From Bradyrhizobium diversitatis (GTDB lineage: Bacteria > Pseudomonadota > Alphaproteobacteria > Rhizobiales > Xanthobacteraceae): 64,000 nucleotides of DNA. A model generated the notes under the pieces. The model worked only from the letters and a program-made list of their open reading frames with translations. It did not search any database and was not told the origin of the DNA. The position numbers were made by a program, and so were the translations under genes. The DNA lies in contig NZ_JACEGD010000013.1 of the NCBI RefSeq assembly GCF_016031635.1, forward strand, positions 62,001-126,000. The letters are read 5' to 3'. Every line of letters begins with the position of its first letter. The first letter of the stretch is position 1. Shown piece after piece: positions 1-7,889 of this stretch.

Positions 1-856
1 CGGTGTTGATGTCGTTGAACCGTGCGATCAGCGCCGGATCCTTGAGTGCGGCCTGGAGCGCCGCCGTCAGCTTCTGAACGACTGCCGGCGGTGTGCCCTT
101 GGGCGCATAGATCCCGTGCCAGACGCCGAGTTCGAAACCCTTGAGGCCGGCCTCGTCGGCCGTCGGCAGATCGGGCAGGCTCTTCAGCCGCTCCTTGGTG
201 GTGATCGCGTAGGCCTTGACCTGCTTCGCCGTGATCGGCCCGGTGGTGTTGGTGGCCTGATCGCAGGTGAGATCGATCTGCTTGCCGAGCAGATCGTTCA
301 TGATGGGACCGTTGCCCTTGTAGGGCACCGTGGTGAGCTGCTTCTGGATCGCCGTCATGAACAGCATGCCGCACAGATGTGATGCGGCGCCGAGCCCGGC
401 ATTGGCGTAAGTCAGCTTGTCGCCCTGCTGCTGGGCGTAGGCGACCAGTTCCTTCAGCGTGTCAGCCGGGAAATCGGGACGCGCGATGATGGTCATCGGC
501 GCGTTGGTCACGAGCCCGATCGGCGCAAAGGCCGTCTTGGTGTCATAGCTGAGATTGCGGTAGAGCGTCGCGGCAGTCGAGATGCCGACATGATGGATCA
601 GCAGCGTGTAGCCGTCCGGCTGGGCGCGCGCGGCGCGGGTCGTGCCGATGGTGCCGCCGGCGCCGGTCGCGTTCTCGACGATGACCTGCTGTCCCAGGGA
701 TTTCGCCATGCCGGCCGCGGTCAGACGCGCGATGGTGTCGGTCGGCCCGCCGGCGGCGAACGGCACCAGCATGGTGATGGTTCTCGACGGATAATCCTGG
801 GCAAATGCCGCGCCAAACGGCAGAAGCAGAGCCGATACGAGGGCAATGAACCGCAT
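1..856 (-). CDS. Bug/TctC-family periplasmic solute-binding protein (3' end outside window)
   Basis: The encoded protein begins with a signal peptide (MRFIALVSALLLPFGAAFAQ). It then shows the Bug-family landmarks: VPFAAGGPTDTIAR near the mature N-terminus, VIVENATGAGGTIG, QPDGYTLL, and later PYKGNGPIMNDLLGKQID. In this family the protein binds a carboxylate or related small solute in the periplasm, either for a tripartite tricarboxylate transporter or as an orphan binding protein. A GGAGGA ribosome site lies a few bases before the ATG. About 285 codons are present and the last part is missing. No TctA or TctB gene is visible on this side, so the substrate and transporter partner are unknown. 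Confidence 0.93.
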   Translation of the reverse strand, partial: MRFIALVSALLLPFGAAFAQDYPSRTITMLVPFAAGGPTDTIARLTAAGMAKSLGQQVIVENATGAGGTIGTTRAARAQPDGYTLLIHHVGISTAATLYRNLSYDTKTAFAPIGLVTNAPMTIIARPDFPADTLKELVAYAQQQGDKLTYANAGLGAASHLCGMLFMTAIQKQLTTVPYKGNGPIMNDLLGKQIDLTCDQATNTTGPITAKQVKAYAITTKERLKSLPDLPTADEAGLKGFELGVWHGIYAPKGTPPAVVQKLTAALQAALKDPALIARFNDINT

Positions 857-1023
857 AGTCTCCTCCGGATTGTTGTTGGCGCCATCAAAGCGCATTCCAG
901 AGCGCGGGGCCATCACGAAAGCGACTTCATCGGCAGTGTGGCGATCACGATCATGATCGCGCCGCCGACGCGCGAAAAGCGGCGGGAGCTGCAGGCTCGC
1001 GACGAGCTCTCTCTGGCGCCGTG

Positions 1024-1695
1024 TCATGCCCCGGTCGGATTGAAGACCGGGCTGGTGCGTTGCCGCGCGATGCGTGCGCCGCGCCGGGTCAGGTCGCGCA
1101 ACTGCACGAACATCATCGCGGTCATCAATGCGTCGTTGAAGGCATCATGCTGTCCGAGCGGCGGAATGCAGAGGTCGCGCAGCATCGCGGCGAATGACAG
1201 GTCGACCGAGGTGTTTGGCGGCGCGTCGCCGTATTTGCGGTCATAGTAAAGCCGCGACACTTCGATGCGTTCGTTGGGCAGCTCAATGCCTACCAGCGGC
1301 AGGATGTACTTGTTCAGCATGGCGATGTCGAAATCGACATAGTAGCCGATCAACGGGCGCGGCCCGATGAAGTGCAGAAAGCCCGGCAGCACCTTCCAGA
1401 CGATCGGCGCCGCTTCGACGTCGGACCGGCGCAAATGGTGAATTCTGATCGCCTCCGCCCCGAGCTCCCTGTCAGGGTGGACGATGGCTTCGAAACGCTC
1501 GCTGGTCAAAATCCGGTTGCCGCGGATCTTGATCGCGGCAATCGCGACAACGTCGTCCGTTCGCACGTTCAGACCGGTGGTCTCGCAATCGATGACGACG
1601 AACTCGTCGTCAGGCGCACGGCCGAACATGAAGCGGTAGGACTGGTCGCTCAGGGTTGCCTGGTGCAACAGCCGCTTGATCGCGCGAGGCAGCAT
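1024..1695 (-). CDS. DnaQ-like (DEDDh) 3'-5' exonuclease
   Basis: This 223-aa protein carries the full DEDDh set: D36 and E38 in VVIDCETTG, D121/D123 in GYYVDFDIAML, and H183/D188 in the closing HDAFND motif. It should be a metal-dependent 3'-5' exonuclease on DNA or RNA. It is not the polymerase III epsilon subunit, because it lacks a recognisable C-terminal polymerase-binding tail. Its start lies one base after the stop of the cNMP/CBS/nucleotidyltransferase gene, so the two are almost certainly cotranscribed. I recall this pairing beside sodium:solute symporters in other proteobacteria. The role of an exonuclease in that setting is unexplained. Confidence 0.9.
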   Translation of the reverse strand: MLPRAIKRLLHQATLSDQSYRFMFGRAPDDEFVVIDCETTGLNVRTDDVVAIAAIKIRGNRILTSERFEAIVHPDRELGAEAIRIHHLRRSDVEAAPIVWKVLPGFLHFIGPRPLIGYYVDFDIAMLNKYILPLVGIELPNERIEVSRLYYDRKYGDAPPNTSVDLSFAAMLRDLCIPPLGQHDAFNDALMTAMMFVQLRDLTRRGARIARQRTSPVFNPTGA

Positions 1696-1696
1696 T

Positions 1697-3499
1697 CTAG
1701 AACATGCCCAGCTTGAAATGATGACCGACGATCTCGCGAAACTTCTTCACCACCTGGAGCGTATCGCGCAGAAGGTGGCGTTCCATGCTGGACAGCTGCG
1801 CCGGTCGCACCAGTGTCCCCGATGCGCCGGCGGAGGCGGCCAGCTGGCCGTCGAGCCGAAGCATCAGCAGGAAACGGAAGGCCTGTTTCAGGTCGCGCCC
1901 AAAGTCCGCTTGCAGCACGCCGAGGTCACATAGCCGGGAGATGCGTTTGTCGGTGGAGGTCTCGCGCAGCCCCTGTTCGAGCGCCAGGCTGCGAACGCCG
2001 TGCACGATCGGAAAGATGCCACCCTTCTTGAGGTCGAGCGCGTCTCCCGTGCCCTCGGACGTGATCAGATTGTTGAAGAGACCGATCGGCGTCTCGAACG
2101 CGTCGACCGCGCGCGCAAAGTGGGCCATGAACGCCTGCTCGCCCCGGGTCATGTCGATCAGCGCCGACTTGGCGTCGTCCAGGAGTTGCTGATCGCCCGC
2201 GATCGCCTGCGCATCGTAGATGATGGCCACATTCATGTGCCCGTCCTGGCTGGGAAGCACGATCCAGCGGCGCAGATCTGCGAGATAGTCGGAGAGCGGC
2301 CTCGACCATGCCGCGTTGCGCACCATGATATCGCCGGGACAGGGTGGAAAGCCGAAGCTCTGGAGCGCGGCGAAGAAGTCGTGACGGAACGTCTCCAGGA
2401 CTTCACCCTGCACCGGACCGGGCAGGATAAGGCCATTGTCCTGGTCGGTCCGTACGGTCTGCTCCCCCCGCCCCTCGCTTCCCATCACGATCAGACAGCT
2501 GCCCGTGCGCAGTTCGGCCGGCGCGACCATCTCGAACAACCGCGACAGGAGGCGCCGGTTGAGATCGGAGACGATCTCCGCAATGACTTCCACCTTGACG
2601 CCCTGCCGCCGCAGCACGCGCGTTTGCGTCTCGATCTCGCGCGCCGCGGTGGCAAGTTCCTGCGGGCTCGAGGCGCGGTCGATGCGGCCGGCGGTGACCT
2701 GGGCGCTACCTGCCAGAAATCCCAGCAGATCGATCTCCTCCAGGATGCCGACGAATTCATCGTCCTCGCGCACGACGAGCCTGCGCTTGTTGTGCTTCGT
2801 CATCAACAGGAGAGCCGAAGATACGAAATCGTCACGTCGCAATGACACGATGTCGTAATTCGCGAGCGTTCCGACCGGAGTCTGGATGGACTGGCGCCGC
2901 AGCACCACGGCCTTGGACAGATTCATGCCTGTCACGATGCCGATCCGCTCGCCGTCCCGGACGAACAGCGCATTGCTGTTGATCTCGCGCATCAGGTGAC
3001 CGGCGGTCTCGATCGTATCGCTGGCAGCCAGAAACACCGGCGGATGCAGGAACAATTCGCCGACCTTGGCGTGCATCAACGAGCCGTAACGTCGCGCCTC
3101 CTCATCGTTGGCGAGCTCGTCCAGCTTCTGGGATATCTCGCGGTAAAAGAACGCAGCAAAGCGTGGATTTGCCCTGATCAGATCGAGGGCGACCCTTCTG
3201 GGGATCACGTAGCAGAGCGTCTCGTCACGGGCGATGAACCGGTGGCCGTTGTGATCGTGAACGAGCGCGCGACTGTCGAACGTGTCCTTGGGGCCGAGCA
3301 ATGCGAGCAGGTCGACCTCGCTCCGCTCCTCGACGATGCCCTTGATCACGACATAGAGCGCCTCCGCCGGAGCGTCCCGCCGGATGATCGCTTCTCCCGG
3401 ACTGAAGTAGGCGATGTCGAGCGCGGCCCGCAAGGTCTCGGCCTCGTTCGGCGTCAGACGATCGAACGGCGGGTTGCTGATATCGAACGCCTTCGGCAT
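1697..3499 (-). CDS. cNMP-binding / CBS-pair / DUF294 nucleotidyltransferase signalling protein
   Basis: The 600-aa cytoplasmic protein has four parts. A cNMP-binding fold occupies about residues 1-125, a CBS pair about 145-265, and a DUF294 nucleotidyltransferase core about 285-420 with GSEGRGEQ at 340-347 and DQDN at 352-355; a DUF294 C-terminal helical region follows. The core resembles the GlnD/KNT nucleotidyltransferase fold, so it may nucleotidylylate a protein or small molecule in response to cyclic nucleotides or adenosine ligands bound by CBS. No target is known. An upstream in-frame ATG would add 15 residues. I chose this ATG because AAAGG sits 7 bases before it and the cNMP fold begins right after it. 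It lies between the symporter and the exonuclease. Confidence 0.9.
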   Translation of the reverse strand: MPKAFDISNPPFDRLTPNEAETLRAALDIAYFSPGEAIIRRDAPAEALYVVIKGIVEERSEVDLLALLGPKDTFDSRALVHDHNGHRFIARDETLCYVIPRRVALDLIRANPRFAAFFYREISQKLDELANDEEARRYGSLMHAKVGELFLHPPVFLAASDTIETAGHLMREINSNALFVRDGERIGIVTGMNLSKAVVLRRQSIQTPVGTLANYDIVSLRRDDFVSSALLLMTKHNKRRLVVREDDEFVGILEEIDLLGFLAGSAQVTAGRIDRASSPQELATAAREIETQTRVLRRQGVKVEVIAEIVSDLNRRLLSRLFEMVAPAELRTGSCLIVMGSEGRGEQTVRTDQDNGLILPGPVQGEVLETFRHDFFAALQSFGFPPCPGDIMVRNAAWSRPLSDYLADLRRWIVLPSQDGHMNVAIIYDAQAIAGDQQLLDDAKSALIDMTRGEQAFMAHFARAVDAFETPIGLFNNLITSEGTGDALDLKKGGIFPIVHGVRSLALEQGLRETSTDKRISRLCDLGVLQADFGRDLKQAFRFLLMLRLDGQLAASAGASGTLVRPAQLSSMERHLLRDTLQVVKKFREIVGHHFKLGMF

Positions 3500-3611
3500 T
3501 TCGACCTTTCGAAGATGCAGACGATCCACCCGACGATCGACCATCTAACGAGCCGCACCGGCGGGGCGAGCTGACCCGGCCGGTGCAGAAGCGGTGTCCT
3601 TGGACCCTCGT

Positions 3612-5282
3612 TCAGTGAGCCGTCGCCGAGGCAGCTCCGATACCGGTCTGGGACCGGACATATTGCGCATCGAAGCCGTCGCGATCGGCCGCGGCACGCT
3701 TGCTGCGATCCAGGATCGAGACCAGCCAGATCCCCGCAAAGGCGATGGCCATCGAGAACAGCGCCGGATTGTCCAGCTTGATGGGAGCGGAGCCCTTGGC
3801 GAAGCCAAGCGTCACCTCCCAGACTGCCGGCGAGAGCACCACGCCCACGACCGCGCTGATCAGACCGAGGAAGCCGCCGACCACGGCTCCCCGAGTCGTC
3901 AGGCCCTTCCAGAAGATCGACGTCACCAGCACGGGGAAATTGCAGGACGCCGCGATGGCGAAAGCAAGGCCGACCATGAAGGCGACGTTCTGGTTCTCGA
4001 ACACGATGCCGAGGACGATCGCAAGTACGCCAAGCACCAGTGTCGCGATCTTCGACACGCGGATCTCGTCCTGCTCATTCGCGTTACCGCCCTTGATCAC
4101 CATGCCGTAGAGATCGTGGCTGATGGACGATGCCCCCGCCAGAGCCAGCCCTGATACGACGGCCAGGATCGTGGCGAAGGCGACGGCCGAAATGAAGCCA
4201 AGGAACAGATTGCCACCCACGGCATTCGCGAGGTGAATCGCCGCCATGTTGGAGCCGCCCTTGATCGCCGCGATTCCGCTCTTGGTCTTCTCGAGGATGC
4301 TCCCGTCCAGGAACATCGCATCGGTCGAAACCAGCGTGATTGCGCCGAAGCCGATGATGAAAGTCAGGATGTAGAAATAGCCGATGAAACCCGTGGCGTA
4401 GAAAACCGACTTGCGGGCAGCCTGGGCGTCCTTCACGGTGAAGAAGCGCATCAGGATGTGAGGCAGGCCCGCCGTTCCGAACATCAGCGCCAGGCCGAGC
4501 GAGACAGCCGAGAGCGGATTGGAGATCAGGGTGCCGGGCTCCATGATCGCAAGTTTCTTGGGATGCACTTCGGTGGCCTTGGTGAACAGTGCTTCCGGGC
4601 TGAACCCGAACTTGTAGAGCACGGCTCCGGCCATGAACGTCGCCCCCGAGAGCAACAGCACCGCCTTGATGATCTGCACCCACGTCGTCGCTTTCATTCC
4701 ACCAAACGTCACGTAGATCATCATCAGTCCCCCGACCAGGACGACTGCGATCCAGTAATCAAGACCAAACAACAGCTGGATCAGCTTGCCGGCCCCGACC
4801 ATCTGCGCGATCAGGTAGAATGCAACAGTCACCAGCGAGCCGCATGCCGCCAGGATCCGGATCTCGGTCTGCCCCAGTCGAAACGACGTGACGTCGGCAA
4901 AGGTGAACTTTCCGAGATTGCGCAACTGCTCGGCGATCAGGAAGGTGACGATCGGCCATCCCACGAGCCAGCCGACGGAGTAGATCAGGCCGTCGTAGCC
5001 GGAGGTGTAGACGAGACCCGATATGCCGAGGAACGACGCCGCCGACATGTAGTCGCCTGCGATCGCAAGTCCGTTCTGGAATCCCGTGATTCCGCCGCCG
5101 GCCGAGTAGAAATCTGCAGCCGACGCGGTCCGCTTGGCGGCCCAATAGGTGATGACGAGCGTCAGGCCGACGAACCCGACGAACATGCCGATGGCCGCCC
5201 AGTTGGTCGCCTGCTTCGAGCCGCCCTCGACGGCGCCGGCGGCGAGCGCGATGGTGACCGGTAGCCAGGTGAATTTCTTCAC
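3612..5282 (-). CDS. actP: Sodium:solute symporter, ActP-like (acetate/monocarboxylate permease)
   Basis: This is a 556-aa integral membrane protein with about 13 hydrophobic segments and the SSS-family signatures: DFYSAGGGITGFQNGLAIAG near the N-terminus, GDYMSAASFLG, and later AGLPHILMRFFTVKDA. E. coli ActP is 549 aa. The family imports acetate, glycolate or related monocarboxylates with Na+ or H+. Its start overlaps the stop of the DUF485 gene by 4 bases (ATGA), the usual yjcH-actP arrangement. No acs gene is visible. The downstream DUF294 and exonuclease genes suggest it belongs to the regulated symporter group found with those partners, so the substrate should be treated as open. Confidence 0.92.
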   Translation of the reverse strand: MKKFTWLPVTIALAAGAVEGGSKQATNWAAIGMFVGFVGLTLVITYWAAKRTASAADFYSAGGGITGFQNGLAIAGDYMSAASFLGISGLVYTSGYDGLIYSVGWLVGWPIVTFLIAEQLRNLGKFTFADVTSFRLGQTEIRILAACGSLVTVAFYLIAQMVGAGKLIQLLFGLDYWIAVVLVGGLMMIYVTFGGMKATTWVQIIKAVLLLSGATFMAGAVLYKFGFSPEALFTKATEVHPKKLAIMEPGTLISNPLSAVSLGLALMFGTAGLPHILMRFFTVKDAQAARKSVFYATGFIGYFYILTFIIGFGAITLVSTDAMFLDGSILEKTKSGIAAIKGGSNMAAIHLANAVGGNLFLGFISAVAFATILAVVSGLALAGASSISHDLYGMVIKGGNANEQDEIRVSKIATLVLGVLAIVLGIVFENQNVAFMVGLAFAIAASCNFPVLVTSIFWKGLTTRGAVVGGFLGLISAVVGVVLSPAVWEVTLGFAKGSAPIKLDNPALFSMAIAFAGIWLVSILDRSKRAAADRDGFDAQYVRSQTGIGAASATAH

Positions 5283-5581
5283 GAGCGGTTCTCCTCGACG
5301 ATTTTGCGGATGAGCACGTCGTAGCTGGAGTTCGCCCGACGGACGTAGATGCCCGTCAGCACGAAGGCGAGCACGATGACTGACAGTCCGATCGGAATAC
5401 CGATCGTCGTCACGCCGGTGCCCAGCGGTATTCCCAGAAACTTGGGAGCGTAGGCGACCAGCAGGATGAAGCCGAAATAGATGACAAGCATGATCGCCGA
5501 CAGCAGCCAGCCCAGCGACGAACGCCGGCGCACGAGCTCCTGGTAATTCGGATCGCGTTCAATCTTTGCGAGGTTGCTCAT
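5279..5581 (-). CDS. DUF485 inner-membrane protein (YjcH-like)
   Basis: This 100-aa protein has two transmembrane helices (about residues 24-46 and 60-82) and the family pattern DPNYQELVRRRSSLGWLLSA. DUF485 proteins are encoded just before SSS-type acetate symporters and are thought to act as an accessory subunit. The open frame continues upstream for a further 135 codons. The ATG chosen here gives the normal family length and is preceded by AGGGA. The gene overlaps the symporter start by 4 bases, so translation is probably coupled. It is the first gene of the minus-strand module ending with the exonuclease. Confidence 0.88.
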   Translation of the reverse strand: MSNLAKIERDPNYQELVRRRSSLGWLLSAIMLVIYFGFILLVAYAPKFLGIPLGTGVTTIGIPIGLSVIVLAFVLTGIYVRRANSSYDVLIRKIVEENRS

Positions 5582-5976
5582 GTCAATGATCCCTGGATGA
5601 TCCTCTGAAATCTCTTGCCATGACGGCAGCCCCTTCTCTCGGGGGACTATTCCAGCCTGCACTGATGGCCGACAGAGCTCCATGATCCAGATCAAGCGCG
5701 ATCGATCCCGCTGCGATGTGTCTGCAGGGCCGTCCGTGCGTCCGACGCGAGACAGAGAGGCGATGGCTCGGGAACTATCCGCGCCTGCCGACCAAATGGC
5801 CCGTGTTGCTTCCGCGCATTTGGGATTAGGCTGGACGGAATTTGCATCAGCGCATCGCGGATGACCCGGCTCCACGATCGAGGACGATCGGCATTTTCTG
5901 CCCAAGCGATTTCCAGCCCAACCGATTTCCAGCCCAAGCGATCTGCAAGCAAGAGAATGATGAAGGGATAGCTCCA
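5582..5976. other. Intergenic region with divergent starts
   Basis: This gap separates the start of the symporter module (minus strand) from the methyltransferase (plus strand), so it must hold promoters for both. Open frames in it lack family features and ribosome sites. The one clear structure is the 16-bp tandem repeat at 5901-5948, listed separately. I see no convincing sigma-70 boxes. Confidence 0.6.
5901..5948. repeat. Three tandem copies of a 16-bp unit
   Basis: Units of 16 bp run head to tail: cccaagcgatttccag (5901-5916), cccaaccgatttccag (5917-5932) and cccaagcgatctgcaa (5933-5948). The first two differ at one base and the third diverges at its end. The array ends 28 bases before the methyltransferase ATG, overlapping its probable promoter or leader. 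It may be simple slippage or a set of binding sites; nothing in the sequence decides. Confidence 0.85.
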
Positions 5977-6765
5977 ATGTCGACACCCGAACCGATCAAG
6001 TTCACCGACGGCGCGGCTTACGAACGCTTCATGGCACCCTGGAGCCGATCGGCCGGGGCACTTTTCCTGGATTGGCTGGCGCCGGGACCAGACCTGTCAT
6101 GGGTCGACGTCGGCTGCGGAAACGGCGCATTCACGGAGATGATCCTCGCCGGGGCTGCTCCCTCGCACGTGAGCGCGATCGATCCGTCCGAAGCTCAGAT
6201 CGCAGCGGCACAGCAGCGGATATCGGCGAAGCAGGTCGAGCTTTCGGTTGGCGATGCGTTGGCGCTTCCCTATGACGATGCGCGCTTCGATGCGGCTATC
6301 ATGGCGCTGGTGCTGTTTTTCGTGCCCGATCCCAAAAGGGGTGCGGCCGAATTGGTGCGCGTGACCAAGCCCGGCGGCATGGTCGCGTCCTACACCTGGG
6401 ACATCACGCGCGGCGGCACGCCGACACAGCCCTTGTGGGAGGAACTGGATGCCATGGGCCAGCCGACGGCGCGCCCGCCGAGCGCGGATGTCTCGCGTTT
6501 TGCGGCCCTGAAGGCACTCTGGGCAGAGCTGGGGCTCCGCGATGTCGAAACCCGCGAGCTCGTCGTCGAGCGGACGTTTGCGAACTTCGACGACTATTGG
6601 CTGTCGATGGTCGTGAGCAGTCCGACCGGCGTCGTGGGAAAGCTGTCCGATGCAGAGAGCGCCGAGTTGAAACGCCGGCTGCAGGACAGACTTCCGGCAA
6701 GCGCGACAGGAGCGATCACGGTCCACGCCTGGGCGACGGCGATCAAAGGGCGAAAAGCCGCGTGA
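5977..6765 (+). CDS. Class I SAM-dependent methyltransferase (UbiE/Methyltransf_11 type)
   Basis: The 262-aa protein has a Rossmann methyltransferase core. Motif I is VDVGCGNG at residues 43-50, an acidic position follows in SAIDPSEAQI, VGDALALPYDDARFD matches motif II, and ELVRVTKPGGMV matches motif III. It should transfer a methyl group from SAM to a small molecule or lipid; the substrate cannot be read from the sequence. The frame is open for 45 codons upstream. I took this ATG because GAAGGGA lies about 8 bases before it and the fold begins soon after. It is flanked by genes on the opposite strand, so it is probably monocistronic. Confidence 0.87.
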   Translation: MSTPEPIKFTDGAAYERFMAPWSRSAGALFLDWLAPGPDLSWVDVGCGNGAFTEMILAGAAPSHVSAIDPSEAQIAAAQQRISAKQVELSVGDALALPYDDARFDAAIMALVLFFVPDPKRGAAELVRVTKPGGMVASYTWDITRGGTPTQPLWEELDAMGQPTARPPSADVSRFAALKALWAELGLRDVETRELVVERTFANFDDYWLSMVVSSPTGVVGKLSDAESAELKRRLQDRLPASATGAITVHAWATAIKGRKAA

Positions 6766-6775
6766 CGCGCGGCCC

Positions 6776-7303
6776 TTACGTCGCCGCCTTCTTCGGCTTC
6801 GGCTTGGCCGCCCTCGGCACCGGCTGCGGCTCGGGATTGCCCTCGATCGAGGACAGGCGGCCGGAGGTGAAGGTGTAGATGCCCGCGCGAGGACCGGTGC
6901 TCCAGGTGACGACGGCGACGCGTCGGCCGACGGCGTCGGTGGACAGGTTGACGTTCGAAGGCGCGCCGATGCCGCGCACAACGTCGCATTCGGTATGCCC
7001 GAGCGCGACCGTGCCGCCCATCGGTGCGGGGGTCGTCGTCGACGCATTGGCGTCGGCGGGCCCGGGAGGCGGCGCCATGCCCGGACAGGCGCCGTCGGCG
7101 CTGACGAGGTCCTCGGCTCCCACCGGCTTGTCAGGCGTGAGCGGCGGCGATTCGATCGAGATGTTCTTGATGAAGAGACGCCCCGGCTTCTGGAACCATT
7201 CTGCGTCCTTCGACAGCAGATCGGTCCCCGAGCAGCCCGCGAGCAGCGGTGCTACGGCGGCCAACGCAATCATGAGCGAGCCGGGAAGCTTTTGATGTCG
7301 CAC
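6776..7303 (-). CDS. Putative lipoprotein of unknown function
   Basis: The 175-aa protein opens with a signal sequence ending in the lipobox LLAGC, so it should be diacylated at that cysteine and membrane-anchored. The mature part contains RLFIKNISIESPPLTPDKPV and VALGHTECDVVRGIGAPSNV, followed by a Thr-Trp-Ser stretch and a basic Pro/Lys tail. The section from GHTECDVVRGIG onward resembles small SmpA/BamE-like lipoprotein modules in outline only, and I do not assign it. The gene stands alone, converging with the methyltransferase from which it is separated by 10 bases. Similar lipoproteins are common in Bradyrhizobium. Confidence 0.8.
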   Translation of the reverse strand: MRHQKLPGSLMIALAAVAPLLAGCSGTDLLSKDAEWFQKPGRLFIKNISIESPPLTPDKPVGAEDLVSADGACPGMAPPPGPADANASTTTPAPMGGTVALGHTECDVVRGIGAPSNVNLSTDAVGRRVAVVTWSTGPRAGIYTFTSGRLSSIEGNPEPQPVPRAAKPKPKKAAT

Positions 7304-7430
7304 GATAAACCAAATTCCCCGCGTGAAGGACCAGCCCTAAGCGATTGTCCCAACATCCCTTTGCGGCACGAAGGTGACAAAAGCCAGCATCGCCCGAAAA
7401 GTGCAAATTATCATTAATTGCTGGCGGCCG

Positions 7431-7883
7431 CTAATTCCGCTTCTGCCACCGGCCCCGCTCGTCGGCCTGCCAGTAGGTGACATCAAATCCCCGCGCCTTG
7501 CAATCGGTCCAGGCCGCGCGGGCGAGCGCAAGCGCATCCGGATCGTCGCCGTCGAACAGCAGGACCATGCGCTCATAGCCCTGCGAGTCCTCCGGCAGTA
7601 CGGCATTGTCGATCAGGAAGCGGACATTGGCACCGTTGGGATTGCCCCCCTCGATCGCCAACACGATCGGCTGATCGGCGACGTCGTTCACCCGCCACGT
7701 CGCGTGCGGCAGGAAGGAATCGTCGCGATAGGTCCACAAATGCGAATCGAGCGCATCGGCGCGTTCCTCCGAACTCGACTGCACCACGACGCGCCAGCCG
7801 CGCTCGAGCGATTTCTCGAGAAGCGGCGGCAACACATTCTCCACCGTCATGTTTTGGAGATGGTAGAACAATACTTCAGTCAT
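7431..7883 (-). CDS. holC: DNA polymerase III chi subunit
   Basis: This 150-aa protein matches HolC in length and pattern: MTEVLFYHLQNMTVENVLPP at the start, LLEKSLERGWRVVVQ, and DALDSHLWTYRDDSFLPHAT in the middle. Chi joins psi in the clamp-loader complex and contacts SSB during replication. The gene begins 6 bases after the stop of pepA, the usual pepA-holC arrangement in alphaproteobacteria, so the two are probably cotranscribed. The AT-rich 127 bases after its stop separate it from the start of the next minus-strand gene. Confidence 0.93.
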   Translation of the reverse strand: MTEVLFYHLQNMTVENVLPPLLEKSLERGWRVVVQSSSEERADALDSHLWTYRDDSFLPHATWRVNDVADQPIVLAIEGGNPNGANVRFLIDNAVLPEDSQGYERMVLLFDGDDPDALALARAAWTDCKARGFDVTYWQADERGRWQKRN

Positions 7884-7889
7884 CTCGGG

